From: Sphaeroforma sirkka
Taxonomy: Eukaryota; Opisthokonta; Ichthyosporea; Ichthyophonida
Direction of reading: 5' to 3'
Assembly: GCA_001586965.3 (NCBI GenBank)
Contig: LUCW03000044.1
Span: forward strand, 1 to 29,356
Length of the DNA stretch: 29,356 nucleotides
The translations under genes and the position numbers were made by a program. The notes beneath the pieces were generated by a model. That model was not told the origin of the DNA. It saw only the letters and a program-made list of their open reading frames with translations, and did not search any database. How positions within the stretch are numbered: the stretch's first letter is position 1; each line of letters starts with the position of its first letter. Shown in pieces: positions 19,508 through 29,356 of the stretch.

Positions 19508-19675
19508 CAGGAGTTGATCTCCCTCAGAACCGGGTAGCTGAAGCTTGAGCTTGTGAAAAAGTACGACAGCACAAAGTCTTCCGAGCACAGGGGAGTTGAT
19601 CTCCCTCAGAACCGGATAGCCGAAAGGAGCTTGCAAACTACGACAGGAGCAAAGTCTTCCGAGCACAGATAAGTG
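19508..19675. repeat. Tandem duplication of about 80 bp (right arm)
   Basis: Two copies of a unit from GGAGTTGATCTCCCTCAGA to AAAGTCTTCCGAGCACAG, the reverse complement of the pair at 2348-2505. The first copy is altered in its middle (GAAGCTTGAGCTTGTGAAAA) compared with all others. Confidence 0.8.
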
Positions 19676-19727
19676 AAAAGAAATCCCCCTTCTTCCGTTT
19701 TGCTCGGTTTGATACGTTTGCGTGATT

Positions 19728-19946
19728 TTCATATATATATATATATACATCATGCAGATTTTATTATTATTATAAATCTAGAGCAAATTGGAGTGATTAG
19801 TAATATATGCAGAAATTAACAGGTGCCCATTTTATTTGGCTGATGAGCATTTTATTTCTTCTTTTTTTTTCTATATATATATATATATATATATATAGTT
19901 ATCCGAACCATCAGTCGATCGGTCAATGCTACTAATTTTTTATTCC

Positions 19947-19996
<50 letters not shown>

Positions 19997-20110
19997 TTTG
20001 CTCGGTTTGATACTTGCGTGATTATATATATATATATATATTTATATTTTTATGCATATTTTTTAAAATTATTTTAAATCTAGAGCAAATTGGAGTGATT
20101 AGTAATATAT
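19728..20110. repeat. TA microsatellites and 300 bp direct repeats (right arm)
   Basis: TA tracts lie at about 19730-19746, 19873-19898, 19957-19992 and 20025-20042. The motif AAATCTAGAGCAAATTGGAG is repeated at about 19776 and 20077. The arrangement mirrors 1902-2340 with different tract lengths. Confidence 0.8.
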
Positions 20111-20887
20111 GCAATTTTTAGCATTTTTTTTTTCTATTTTTATTTCTAATTTTTATAGATTAATTAGTCATCCGACCATTTCCCAACAACCATTCATTCT
20201 TCTTTTGATTTTTTTTAATCCATCTTCGGTCCGAAAATCCAGATACTTCAATTCCAATGCGACTTTTCAGGCCGTCGTTGACAATCAAGGCCTCCCTCTG
20301 ACTAATTAGCAGTCATAGGACGTTTGAACAATGTTTTGACTGGCCTAGTCAATCCACACAACACGAACATGATGCAGTATCGCAGTTAGGGGTATAGAAG
20401 AACGTAATTTGGCGTAGAGAAGGTCGATATGGCAGATTTTCATAGGTGTGGGCGAGTACAGCGACGACAAAGGGCAGATAGAGGTGATCAAGAAAAGCAG
20501 GTAGCAATGTAGAATCGACAGTGTCAGGCGACGTAGAATGGAAACGTGTGAATTAAGCGCGCGTGAGACAGGTAGCAATGCAGAAGAGGAGCTAGGCACA
20601 GTTTGGGAGAAACTGAGACAGAAAAAATGCGATTTCAACTCGTATTTTCAACAAATATCAACTACGGGAGCAAGTTTTGGTAATCAATTGGCTAGACGAA
20701 AAGACTGGCATGGTTAGAAGATCGATTTTTCGAAAATATCTGGAGTCGAATGTTCGCCATCGTTGCATGCGCGAACTTCGATGGTCTGAAAGCATAGGAA
20801 AAAAAAATATATCACAAGGGGTATCGAACCCACGACCAACACACAACTAGAAGACATATTTACCGATGTTACAAGACAGATATACAT

Positions 20888-20925
<38 letters not shown>

Positions 20926-21556
20926 TTCCATTCTAGAGAGAAAGGAAGTCAACGTAAGTGAATCAGCCGTAGGACCAACATAGCCTGGTACGGTTGTATG
21001 ATTGTTGGTGAAAACTAAGGAGAACGTTATCACCGACGTATATAAGGCGAATCGTCAAGATGCAGCGGACTCTTGCAAGGTACAGAAGAAATAGTACATG
21101 CAAAAAGTAGACGGCACTTATCAGGCATCGTGCAAGTACACTCAAGTTGGTTTGAATAAGGAATTTTTTTTTGGTTTTCCAACTTCATAACCGATGTAAC
21201 TACCTTGGGCTTCAAGGTTATTCTTGGGAACCTTGACCTGAACTTCCTGGCTGCAGGCCTCGGATTTGATTGATGTTGGAGTACAGTGGTCCGAAGGTTG
21301 GATTAAAGGAGCATTCAGAACGCTAGAACACGACAGGCGGTTGATCATTGAACACGCTTCGAGTCTATCAGCAACTCTTAATTACTCCTATAGGCAGAGC
21401 AAAGGAGAGCAAAACGAGTACTCATTAACAAAACCAACCCAAACAAAATGATTAGCAATCATTAAGGAGCAAGGTGTATTCGAGCGCAACGAGTTTTCGG
21501 GGACCCGCAAGCAGACCTTGTAGACATCAACATGATTCAATGATAATTAGCTATTT

Positions 21557-21571
21557 TGGTATCACGAGAGG
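21557..21571 (+). promoter_or_regulatory. Primer-binding-site-like motif, right arm
   Basis: TGGTATCACGAGAGG lies 130 bp before the gag-like frame. It is kept exactly in the left arm. The first eight bases fit initiator-Met-tRNA primer sites. If right, the LTR of this second element type ends near 21556 and is over 2.2 kb long. Confidence 0.35.
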
Positions 21572-21700
21572 AGAACGGCGGAAGAAAGTGTGTAACACAA
21601 ATGGCTGAAGTCAACTATTATATAATAGCCGACACTCCTTCAATCTGGACCAACTATTCATCAACAACACAAAGCCATACATCGAAGTCTTAACATCAAG

Positions 21701-22205
21701 ATGCCTATGCGTCCAGCACCCCGTAGCCCTCGACGCACTCGTCGCGACGGCAAAGCAACCCAGAGATCTTTGTCAGATTTCGAGCAGACCCACCAAGGAG
21801 GCACAGCTTCTTCGCGCCAGACAGTAGCATCGCGTCGAAGAGATGAACAACCGCGATATGAACAGACAGACCAAGACGTGGGCCAGGCAGCAAGCAGGCG
21901 ACATCAGTTGGGGCACGGGTCTCGCTTATCGGCAAGAGGGAGAGCATATCCAGAAGACAGTGAGGTGCAATTTGTGATTAGGCATACTAGTCGTTCAAAG
22001 TCTGCTGAACCAGCAGCTGAGCGACACAGGGTAGCCAATGTCCGAGGTACTTCGGGCATTCATTCAGCGGGTAGTAGACCGCATTCATGGCAGCCTTTTC
22101 ACCGAGCACCTGAACGAGATTTCACTCGAAAGCGAACTCGATCGGGGAGTTTTACCAGTGCAAGTCAGGATTCCCTCGCAGGCAACGGGATGAGCGACAA
22201 GTCCA
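21701..22205 (+). pseudogene. Gag-like 5' reading frame, cut by copy B
   Basis: The frame starts MPMRPAPRSPRRTRRDGK and continues with Arg, Ser, Gln and Glu-rich sequence for about 168 codons. It then enters the LTR of copy B at 22206, where the remaining codons are LTR and not gene. A basic, disordered start followed by Gln-rich sequence fits the beginning of a gag, and it sits downstream of the LTR-like block and primer-like motif. No domain is recognised. The left copy supports a different frame in the middle, with coiled-coil character, so one of them carries frameshifts. The gag reading is inference from position and composition. Confidence 0.4.
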
Positions 22206-22453
22206 ATGTAGTAAGTATACGCGAGATAACTGTATCTCAACGTTCTCCCTCCTCAGGGGGGGGACGTTGTTCATTTATTAGTAATTATAAACAGTAATCC
22301 TAAAATGACTGACTCTTAAATGAGTCATTAGTCATGTGCTGTAAAACCAGCAAAACCCTAAAACCCAGTTTATCAGATTATTCTGATAAACTGTAAAACT
22401 TGTAATAAACCTAAAATAATCAAATAAATATAAGTACTTGTATTCTGACCACA
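22206..22453 (-). repeat. 3' LTR of copy B
   Basis: 248 bp from TGTGGTCAGAATAC to GTATACTTACTACA on the minus strand. It cuts the gag-like frame of the inverted-repeat element after GACAAGTCCAA. The hairpin formed by AACGT..CGTT is shortened here (CCCTCCTCAGG with a G run). Confidence 0.9.
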
Positions 22454-22454
22454 A

Positions 22455-22463
22455 CCCCCCCCC
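22455..22463 (-). other. Polypurine tract of copy B
   Basis: Nine G residues on the element strand next to the LTR edge, preceded by CAGTTT as in copies A and D. Confidence 0.75.
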
Positions 22464-22529
22464 AAACTGAAGCACTGAACAAAGCAGTGTGCCAGTTTCA
22501 GAGATGATAAGAATAGCATAGTACCTTAT

Positions 22530-22691
22530 GTGCTGGCATTATCCTCGAGAGCTAGAGCATTGTGCTGGCATTTATCCTCGAGAGCTAGAGCATTGTGCTG
22601 GCATTTATCCTCGAGAGCTAGAGCATTGTGCTGGCATTTATCCTCAGAGAGCTAGAGCATTGTGCTGGCATTTTACCTCAGAGAGCTAGAG
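22530..22691 (-). repeat. 33 bp minisatellite of copy B (five units)
   Basis: Five units with the same order of variants as in A and D. A spacer of about 230 bp follows (22692-22924) with no supported gene. Confidence 0.9.
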
Positions 22692-22924
22692 GACCCGATG
22701 TGTACGTCTCGAGCGACCCGTCGTGTTTGAATTCTTGAAGCTACTGTTCATCTGTGTCAGCATATAGGAGTTTGGCAAAGTACAATATAGGACTGTATTT
22801 GTGTCGGAGAAAAACTGCCAGTGGCAGAAACCGTGCAAACCATTAACCCGCTGTTTCAAAACAATGCCCAAGGAGTTGTTTGATTGATTTCGCTGTGTTA
22901 TACTCCGAAGCAAGAGTGGCTCAT

Positions 22925-23275
22925 TTAACCTCGCGAGCTTGAGCCGCTGACGATTTTCCCTCGCGAGCTCGAGTGCTAACCGTTTATTCTCGCGAGCTCG
23001 AGTGGCTGGTTTATACTCGGGAGCTAGAGTCGCTGCTCGGGAAATAGAGTCGCTGCTTTTTTATACTCAAGAGCTCGAGAGTTTATACTCGGGAGCTAGA
23101 GTCGCTGCTTTTATACTCAAGAGCTCGAGAGGCTGGTTTATACTCGGGAGCTAGAGTTGCTGGTTTATACTCGGGAGCTAGAGTCGCTGCTTTTTTATAC
23201 TCAAGAGCTCGAGTGGCTGGTTTATACTCGGGAGCTAGAGTTGCTGGTTTATGCTCCAGAGCTTGAGCTCGATAT
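22925..23275 (-). repeat. 27-28 bp minisatellite of copy B (intermediate array)
   Basis: Roughly 13 units with the AGCTCCCGAGTATAAA core. One unit is partly collapsed near 23035 (CTGCTCGGGAAATAGAG). The unit number lies between those of D and A. Confidence 0.85.
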
Positions 23276-23287
23276 CCGAGAACAAAG

Positions 23288-24180
23288 TTATATTGAAGAT
23301 AAAGTATTAGACTTGTGCACGTTGGCGCTTACGTGTCCGTGTCTGCGAAGCTTTGTGGTAGGCCGCGATATCGTTGGCATCATCAAAAGCTTCTGCTGTT
23401 CCCACGTTGGTTCGCCTTCTCGCCATCTCACCAGGTATTCTAATTTCCCCGTCTCATCATTCGTACGATGTGTGATAATATGGCGAAACTCCACCCCTCC
23501 TTCGGTCCATAAGTCTTCGTTAATTGGTGGGTCTGTGCGTCTATGCACTAAACGGAGGAGTTCCACCCGTACCGGTTTGGTCTTGAATTCTGGTGGGGCG
23601 GAACCATCCTTGTTCGCTAACTCGTAGCGTTGGCCGTGTCTAGCTTTGACTACCTATGGTCCAAACAATGGCCGCATAGCCTTCGTTGTTCGGCCTTCTG
23701 ATCGTACCATGACCACATCTCCTTCGTCGAAATGTACCAAGTCGTGAGCATGCAGGCGGTCAAATGTCGTCGTAAGCTTGCCTGTATACTTCTTGGTAAT
23801 GTGGTGGAGGGTCGGCAATATAGTGTCCTGTAACTGGTCTAATCGTTGTGCCCAGGTGTCATTCGTCATCGGCTGAGAATCCGGTAACTCGTCCGTGAAA
23901 TCGGCGAACGGAACATGGCGGCGGCCAAAGTACACGCTAAACGGTGCACTCTTATGGCGACGGGATATCCGAAGGTTCTGGTATAGCATCGTAAACGGAA
24001 GGCGTTCGTCCCATCGAAGGGAACTGCCTCACAGCATTGTCGAATAGAACGTGCAATCTCCTTGTGACGTCGTTCTGCCGCGCCCAGCACTTGGGGTCGA
24101 TATGGTGGAGACACCTTATGTAGCATCCCCACTTCCTGGACCAGAAGCTCCACTTTACTTGTTGGTGAACTCCTTCCCCA
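23288..24180 (-). pseudogene. pol: Integrase C-terminal half and chromodomain of copy B
   Basis: On the minus strand this continues from the open stretch at 24155-25519. An extra base after the EFTNK block (AAGTAAAGTGG against AAGTTAGTGG in A) starts a new frame. The catalytic Glu helix, the GPY module (in the open stretch 23654-23989) and the chromodomain (in 23288-23566) can all be followed, with breaks near 24020 (a run of three G residues where D has four) and 23655 (GGACCATAGG for GGACCATATG). One missing A near 23400 turns TWETAEAF into TWEQQKLL, so the last helix of the chromodomain is out of frame. Confidence 0.88.
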
Positions 24181-25473
24181 TGTCTGTTTGGATTTTACGG
24201 GGGAAACCATGTTCGCCAAAAATCTCTATGAGTGTCTGTGTCGTGGTTTCCTTTGTCTTGTCCGGTGTGGCTCGAAGGATAGAATAGCCTGTGGCGATGT
24301 CTAAGACGTGAAGAATATAATTGTTCTTGCGTCTGGACTCCAGTGGCATCGGGATGTAGTCCACTTGAATATGGTCCCACGGGTAGCGTGCATCGATGCT
24401 AATCATCGGGTGGAAACCTTTACGAAGTGTGTCCTGTCCCAAACATGTGCCACATTGCCGCTTAACTTCTGTGGCTAACTCAAGTGCCCCTGGCCAAACG
24501 TGACCGTTCTGACGAAGTTGTTGGACTGTGTCCGCCGCCCCATGATGTCCTTGTTCGTGTTGCGCTTGCGTGAGTTGCGTACGACGCTGTTTCTCCGCCG
24601 GACTCGCTTGTGCAAACGCCGGTTGACCCTCTGCATCTGCCAGTGCCACTGAGATTTCTCGCGCTGTGTCTAAGCACATGACATATTTTGTATGCTTTGG
24701 TTCTGCAAAACCAAGTCGCTGTGAAAACAGCGGGTCCAGTTTGAATCCATTGGGAGGACCCACCCGTGCTACTACGGTATGACCCCATGGTGTCTTCCCA
24801 CATGCGTACTTAGCGTACTTGAGGAACGTGTGTGGTGTCCGTGGTACCAGCACCGGTTCTGTCTGCAATAACTGCTTGAACAGGTCGAACCATGGTGCTC
24901 TTGGTACCCATGGTAGACATACTGTGGCCCGTGCGCCGTCGGCTCGTATCTTGCGTAACATCCTGTGTATCTGTCCCCAAGGCGGGTTCATCCATCCATC
25001 GACTATCGACCAGTCGTGGGCAAACGCTCCTTCCCCATCATCCTTCGTCCAGAACCGAGGAAGCTGAGCGTTGGTTGGGTCCGCAAATACATCTATGTCA
25101 TTCGGTCCAAAGTGTTGTTGCGCTTGTTCAAAGTAACTAGGGAATAACTGCCAGCCGTCGGTATACATTATTTCGAGTTCGTCCTGCTCCGCTGTCCCCT
25201 CGTGTACTCTACTTAACATGTCCGGGAGCACATTTGACTCTCCTGGTATATGCGATATGGTAAAGTTGAATGGCGCGATGATATGATGCCATCTCTGAAG
25301 CATCGGATTAAGCTTGAGCTGTGTGTTCATATATACAAGGGCCTTGTGGTCCGTGAAGACCGCAAACCGTTGCCCATCCAAGTATTCCCTGAAATGTGTC
25401 AGTCCATATACCAATGCCAGTAACTCCTTCATAGGTGTGGCGTAGTTCTGTTGCGCATGGTTCAGAGTCTTAC
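24155..25473 (-). CDS. pol: RNase H (partial), methyltransferase-like domain and integrase core of copy B
   Basis: This is the longest open pol stretch in the window, about 440 codons. It runs from SKTLNHAQQ in RNase H through KELLAL, FTDHKAL and LPDMLSR, then the whole methyltransferase-like domain (NPPW at 24977-24988, end block KTPWGHTVVARVG), a linker of about 60 residues and the integrase with HEQGH, CGTC, VDYIP and the DMGKEF block with the second Asp. No stop or frameshift separates RNase H, methyltransferase-like domain and integrase, which shows that the middle domain belongs to pol and is not a separate gene. The frame extends upstream to 25519 only through misframed RT sequence. 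Confidence 0.85.
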
Positions 25474-26911
25474 TACAACTCCTTTGGTTTGAGTTTGTAA
25501 AATTCGCGCAAGGGTGCAACCGTGTTCGCGAAATTAGGCAGATGTTCGTGGAGGTAATTTGCTAAACCCAACGCCGAGGCTATATCTTTGTATCGTTGTG
25601 GTGTAGGCCAGTCGATCAGCTTGGCCTGCTTTTCATGGTCAATGTCAATGCCTTGTGCCGATACTTTCTTCCCTAGGATCATGACTTCTGGAGATAGCGA
25701 AGTGGCACTTGGCAGGGTTGCTTTTAAACTGTGGTATGTTAAGCGTTGTATCACCTTCTGCACCGTCCTAACGTGTTCGTCATAACCGTCACTGGCGATA
25801 ACTATGTCATCGATATAGTGGTGAACCGGTAAGCCATCAAGTATTGTACCTCAAGGTACGTTGAAACTGCTGCGTGAGTACATGAAGACCGAACGGTGCT
25901 GATGTGAACGAGTACTGATAACGTTCGTGTGTAAAACTAAATAAGTATTGAGAGTCTGGATGGATGGGCAGCCTGTGGTATGCAGCCGATATGTCCAGCG
26001 TCGTGTAGTACTTCTTACTCTTGAGGCGAGATATGAGTTCGTTGACCTTGGGATCAGGAACTGGTCACCAGGAATAAGCGCGTTAACGGCACGCATGTCT
26101 AAACACACGCGTACCTTCTTGACGTTGCCTTCCGCATCGAATGTCGGTACCGCAAGGAGAGGAAGATTAACAGTCGTTGGTGTCGTTCGTTTCGTGATCA
26201 CCAAATCCGTCAACCACTTCTTCACTTGTTCATCCACATAGGGAGCCATCGATCGGATACGAAGTTACGCGCCGATCGCCGCATCTGCAACGCTTGTTCA
26301 TGGGTTACTGGGATGGTTACCTCACTCCCTTCCAGACGACAGCGCGCGTTGTCGGCAATTTTCGCATTGGCTTCCAAATCCTGTGCCAACCGTTGGCGTA
26401 CATCGACGGGTTCCGTCGTGTTAGGTGCCTGTCGGCGTGGTATGGGTTCGAGGAGCTCTTCTAGTTCTGTGGGGTCTATTGGTGCAAGTGGCGATTGGAT
26501 ACCGCCTATATGTAGGCCCAAGCCTTTCAACATATCTTGCCCCACTATAACATCTATACCCGTCGGCAAGTTCATCAATTCTAATGAACCGTCGATAATT
26601 CTGGTACCGTACCTTATAGGTACCACTTCCGTCGTCCCCAGTCGAGGAGTTCGCACCGCCTTGTCAGCTAAATATATAAATGACCCAGGTGGTGCCGGAG
26701 TTATTGGTCGGCCAAGGAGGTCTGCGGATGTCTGTGAGATACAACTTCTATTTGCTCCCGTGTCTATCAAGGCTTTGAACGTACGTCCGTTGATTTGTAC
26801 TTGAATATAGACTCGGTTGTCTGACGTCAGCAATGGGTCTTGTATTGCCATCACTGCTCCAATCGTGGTAACAAATATGAAGCTCCTATCCGACTCAGAC
26901 ACCCTCACCTC
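25474..26911 (-). pseudogene. pol: Protease and reverse transcriptase of copy B
   Basis: Protease and linker are open from 26911 down to about 26240, with the catalytic DTG at 26756-26764. RT then breaks at several small indels. A run of three C residues occurs where E has four (near 26245), and again near 26053, with an extra G near 25852 and small changes near 25700. The RT motif YIDD is at 25806-25817. The RT connection ends at KLKPKEL, where a deletion joins it directly to the middle of RNase H with TAGTAA. The first RNase H Asp (LETDASD in A) is therefore missing. Confidence 0.85.
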
Positions 26912-26914
26912 TCA
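26912..26914 (-). promoter_or_regulatory. In-frame TGA between gag and pol (candidate recoding site)
   Basis: On the minus strand gag ends GAT CAT GCA TGA, and the next codons GAG GTG AGG GTG run open into the protease in the same frame. There is no other stop, no overlap and no frame change. Pol would therefore be made by stop-codon readthrough, or by reinitiation at the ATG 75 bases further on (MAIQDP). Copy A has two extra bases here and copy E one compensating indel, so B is the clean version. Confidence 0.5.
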
Positions 26915-29173
26915 TGCATGATCGGCTACCGACTCCCACATGTCATAGGTGTGGTTTGGTGGTGACGTCATGTGCTCGAAGTCTTCGTAAAGGATCGTGT
27001 TGATATGAATCTCTGTAGCTTCCGATGATGGTGGAGCCAAGTCTTCGTCCTGTGTAATCGCATTCACCTGTACTTGAGGCGTCGGACGTATTGTAACTAC
27101 GTCTCTAGTCTGGGATGTATTCTGCCCCTGTCCCTGTGGTTGACGTTGTGGACGGTCTGTGTACCGATTGTACGTCCCTCAAAGGACGGTTGTTGTCGTA
27201 TAGCCTAGCTCCTGCCCGACCCTCTGCGCTCACCGCTTGCGACGCCCTGAAATGGTGACACCGTGGGATGTGCCTACCACCTGGTGGCGCCTGTGCCTGC
27301 ACCCCGCACAAGTCGTTGGTACCGTAGGTTGGGGCCGTTGAGTCCACCCTGCGTTTGTCGTCTACTCGTCTGTAGGTTGGGGCGGCTATTGGTGTGGTCG
27401 CGACTTCCATTGGTCGTCGGGCCCTCGCGGTTGTTGCGACCCTGGAAACGTGCTGCCGTACGTTGCTGTGCATCCTGAATGTCAGGGCTCAACAGCTGTA
27501 TAAGCTCGTGTGTTCCATCAGTTGCCATTTGGGATGCAACTGTAGAGTACGTTCATACGTACGGCCGTTGAGAGCTTCTTCTAACAGTTGTACAATGCAG
27601 TGGTTCACTAAATTCTGTTGGAAGTCGGCATCTGTCTGGCACCGTTCACGTGCCCTCCTGTGGTTCTCCATGAGCTGTGTCATTTGTTCCATAAGAGGAG
27701 TGTGCATGTTCCGACTTTGGCCCTTGGCTAACTTGCGAAACGCGGGATCGACAGTGGCTTGTGTTTCGTGCGAACAGATCTGTTCGATCTGTAGTTGAGG
27801 TGTGCATGTCTTCAACCGTTCAGAGTTGTCGCGGATGTAGTCCAGCGTTGACTTTTCCGCCTTGAAGTAAGATAGTACCTTATGAAACCATGTAAGGTTC
27901 CAAGTCTCGTCCAGCCCTGCGATTTGTGCGTTCTTGAACGCCTCGAGGAGCCCTCTCTTGTGTCCCGTTCCATGATATCATGTAGGTAGTATCTGTTCGA
28001 CGGCCAATCAGGCCACGCATGTGGTGAAGGTACGGGACGCTTCTCTACCGGTCGGGACTCTAATGTAGCTCGAAGTGTCTCAATCACGCCCCGAAGAGCT
28101 TCAGCTCGAGCCGTGTTATTCTCCTCGATTGCTTGGCATAGCTCGTCACTTAACTGTAGTATCCGTGCGTGTAGCGCCTGTCGCCTTTTCTCGATACTCA
28201 GCCGGTGTGGGCGGAGGCACTGTTGTCTCCTTCTCTTGTCGTTTGCGTGTGTCTGTACATATTCACTGGGCGCTTCTTTCTTCTTCGCCCCACTGACGTT
28301 GCTGTTGTTGGCGCAGGTTCGTACTTAATCGGTCCTGTCTATTCTTCACCCGCCTGCTTACCTTGAGGATTCTGTCTGGCTAATACTTGTTCATGTGCGA
28401 ACTCTTGAAAAGTTGGTGTGTTCTCACTTTGGCAGACAGAGTATCATCCTCCTCGGTTGAAACTGTCCTCTGACCCTGGCAGGTGATTTGTACCCAAGTC
28501 CATAAACGGACGCTCACAGCCTTGAATTCGGAAGGTAGGGTTGTCTTCGTCCTCTGGTACTGCCTGTACCCGTTCGTGTGCGTCAGGAAGAACTCTTCCT
28601 TAGCGGCCGGCCCTATTGTAGTTCGTCCGGCGTTTCTGCGCAGCTGTAACCTCTGTTCATTTTTCAAAGAGAGACTGCTGTTGTGTCATCAGCCCGTGAG
28701 TTTCTGAGCTGACGATTGTTCCCGTGCCGTTTCCTTGTTGTTGGTTTTGGTTCCGGTGACGCCTTCCTTGTTAGGTGGGAGGCGTGGTGGGTCATTACTG
28801 GGAAATAAGGCCCTGGGTATCCCAGGAGACGAACGAGGGGACAGCCCTTCACTGGCTACCTGTTCACCAATAAAAGTCTGACTACTGTCCGCACGCAGGT
28901 TGGGTACTTCCTTGGTCTCACCCTCGAATATGACATCCTCGTCAGATTGTGCAGGTCCATTTTTGTTTGCTGTTGGTGGCTGCTTGTCGTCCGCGGAAAT
29001 AATATGGAGCCCCCAATGTGTGTCTGTTGTTGCCCTCCAGTGCCTGACCTGAGTGCGGAGCGGAGCGTTCCGTATGGGACGACGACGTTTAGTTCCACGT
29101 CGGTCGATATCATCTTCCTTGCGGCGCTCAGGATTCAAGAGTTGCTGTCTACGACTTTGGCGGGGTAGGACAT
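26915..29173 (-). pseudogene. gag: gag of copy B, frame-broken
   Basis: The ATG at 29173-29171 (minus strand) is in the same CAACCATGT context as in A. The next run has four C residues, which puts the following codons out of frame. The charged N-terminal region is open at 28689-29138 in the right frame, then broken. The capsid-like middle is in pieces (27812-28087, 27489-27815), with differences from E such as a lost base near 27945. The zinc-knuckle-like motif has lost one base (TGCGGGGTGCAGG against TGCGGGGTGCCAGG), which removes its second Cys. The end reads up to ADHA and the TGA at 26912. Confidence 0.8.
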
Positions 29174-29356
29174 GGTTGGTGAGTTGTTTGTCAATGGAGA
29201 ACTATTGAATGTGTGCGAATGAACTGATAGAGTACTGAATATAAATATCCATTTTCTATTAAATTTCATCCTTCAAACACATAACGTCTCGACATCGATC
29301 TTCGAGGAACTCGTGGGTTCCCTTGTCATGTGCTGTTGCGGTTGTTGGAGCTTCTT
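29174..29356 (-). other. Leader of copy B, cut by the window end
   Basis: The first 150 bases upstream of the gag ATG match copy A (12088 back to about 11945), including CCACGAGTTCCTCG. Beyond about 29325 the sequences differ. No gene is seen. Confidence 0.7.

Larger units (their letters stand above)
19254..21992 (+). repeat. Right arm of the 2.7 kb inverted repeat
   Basis: This is the plus-strand partner of 1-2760. It begins with CCCCTTAAACCAC directly after the damaged 3' LTR of copy A. In order it holds the 79 bp duplication, the 300 bp direct repeats with TA tracts, the long noncoding block, the primer-site-like motif at 21557 and the 5' part of the gag-like frame. Differences from the left arm are scattered single-base changes and small indels. 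Only the TA tracts differ strongly in length. No gene is supported between 19254 and 21700. Confidence 0.85.
22206..29356 (-). mobile_element. Copy B: main-family element, 5' end beyond the window
   Basis: Read on the minus strand from 29356 down, this holds part of the leader, gag, protease, RT, part of RNase H, methyltransferase-like domain, integrase, chromodomain, both minisatellites, poly-G tract and 3' LTR. It is an inverted copy of A, separated from it by 19251-22205. It shows the gag-pol junction without frameshift and has the longest open pol stretch. A deletion of about 190 bp at 25474 removes the end of the RT connection and the start of RNase H. Confidence 0.9.

Noticed and set aside
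22686..22913. 75-codon reading frame in the 3' spacer, also present in copy D
   Set aside because: In copy A an indel in the T run changes the frame, start and end differ, and it lies between two arrays in noncoding sequence. Conservation follows from the copies being young.
29320..29356. LTR edge of copy B suggested by CAGCACATGAC, which also occurs inside the LTR
   Set aside because: The match is only 11 bases and the flanking bases do not continue into LTR sequence. It may be chance.

Overview
The window is nuclear DNA of a eukaryote and consists almost entirely of nested, rearranged LTR retrotransposons of the Ty3/gypsy type. No host gene, rRNA or convincing tRNA is visible. The evidence for a eukaryote is a gag-pol element with a C-terminal chromodomain (a chromovirus-like arrangement), long TA microsatellites and the absence of bacterial gene organisation. 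The host group cannot be named from this sequence; a protist or a fungus would fit.

Layout. Positions 1-2760 are the minus-strand arm of a 2.7 kb inverted repeat, holding a gag-like remnant and a long noncoding LTR-like block. Its partner is 19254-about 21992 on the plus strand, continuing as a gag-like reading frame to 22205. Positions 2761-4365 are a decayed plus-strand pol piece (RT, RNase H, methyltransferase-like) of a second, divergent retroelement, called F here. Positions 4366-8377 are a plus-strand gag-PR-RT piece (copy E) of the main family. Positions 8378-10583 are a minus-strand 3' end (copy D) of the same family. Positions 10584-19250 are the only copy with both LTRs (copy A, plus strand, 8.7 kb). 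Positions 22206-29356 are a minus-strand copy (B) that runs off the window. A and B point at each other around the 3 kb block 19251-22205.

The main family reads: LTR (about 250 bp, TG...CA), leader, gag, an in-frame TGA, protease, reverse transcriptase, RNase H, a domain resembling phage DNA N6-adenine methyltransferases (NPPW motif), integrase (HHCC, DD35E, GPY), chromodomain, two related minisatellites, a poly-G polypurine tract, LTR. The methyltransferase-like domain between RNase H and integrase is the most unusual part. It is also present, diverged, in element F, so it is an old component and not a recent capture by one copy.

Every copy carries small indels, many in homopolymer runs. 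Positions 8208-8340 are a patchwork of two unrelated parts of the element. Part of the apparent decay may therefore be sequencing or assembly error. Copies were compared by eye; no alignment program or database was used.
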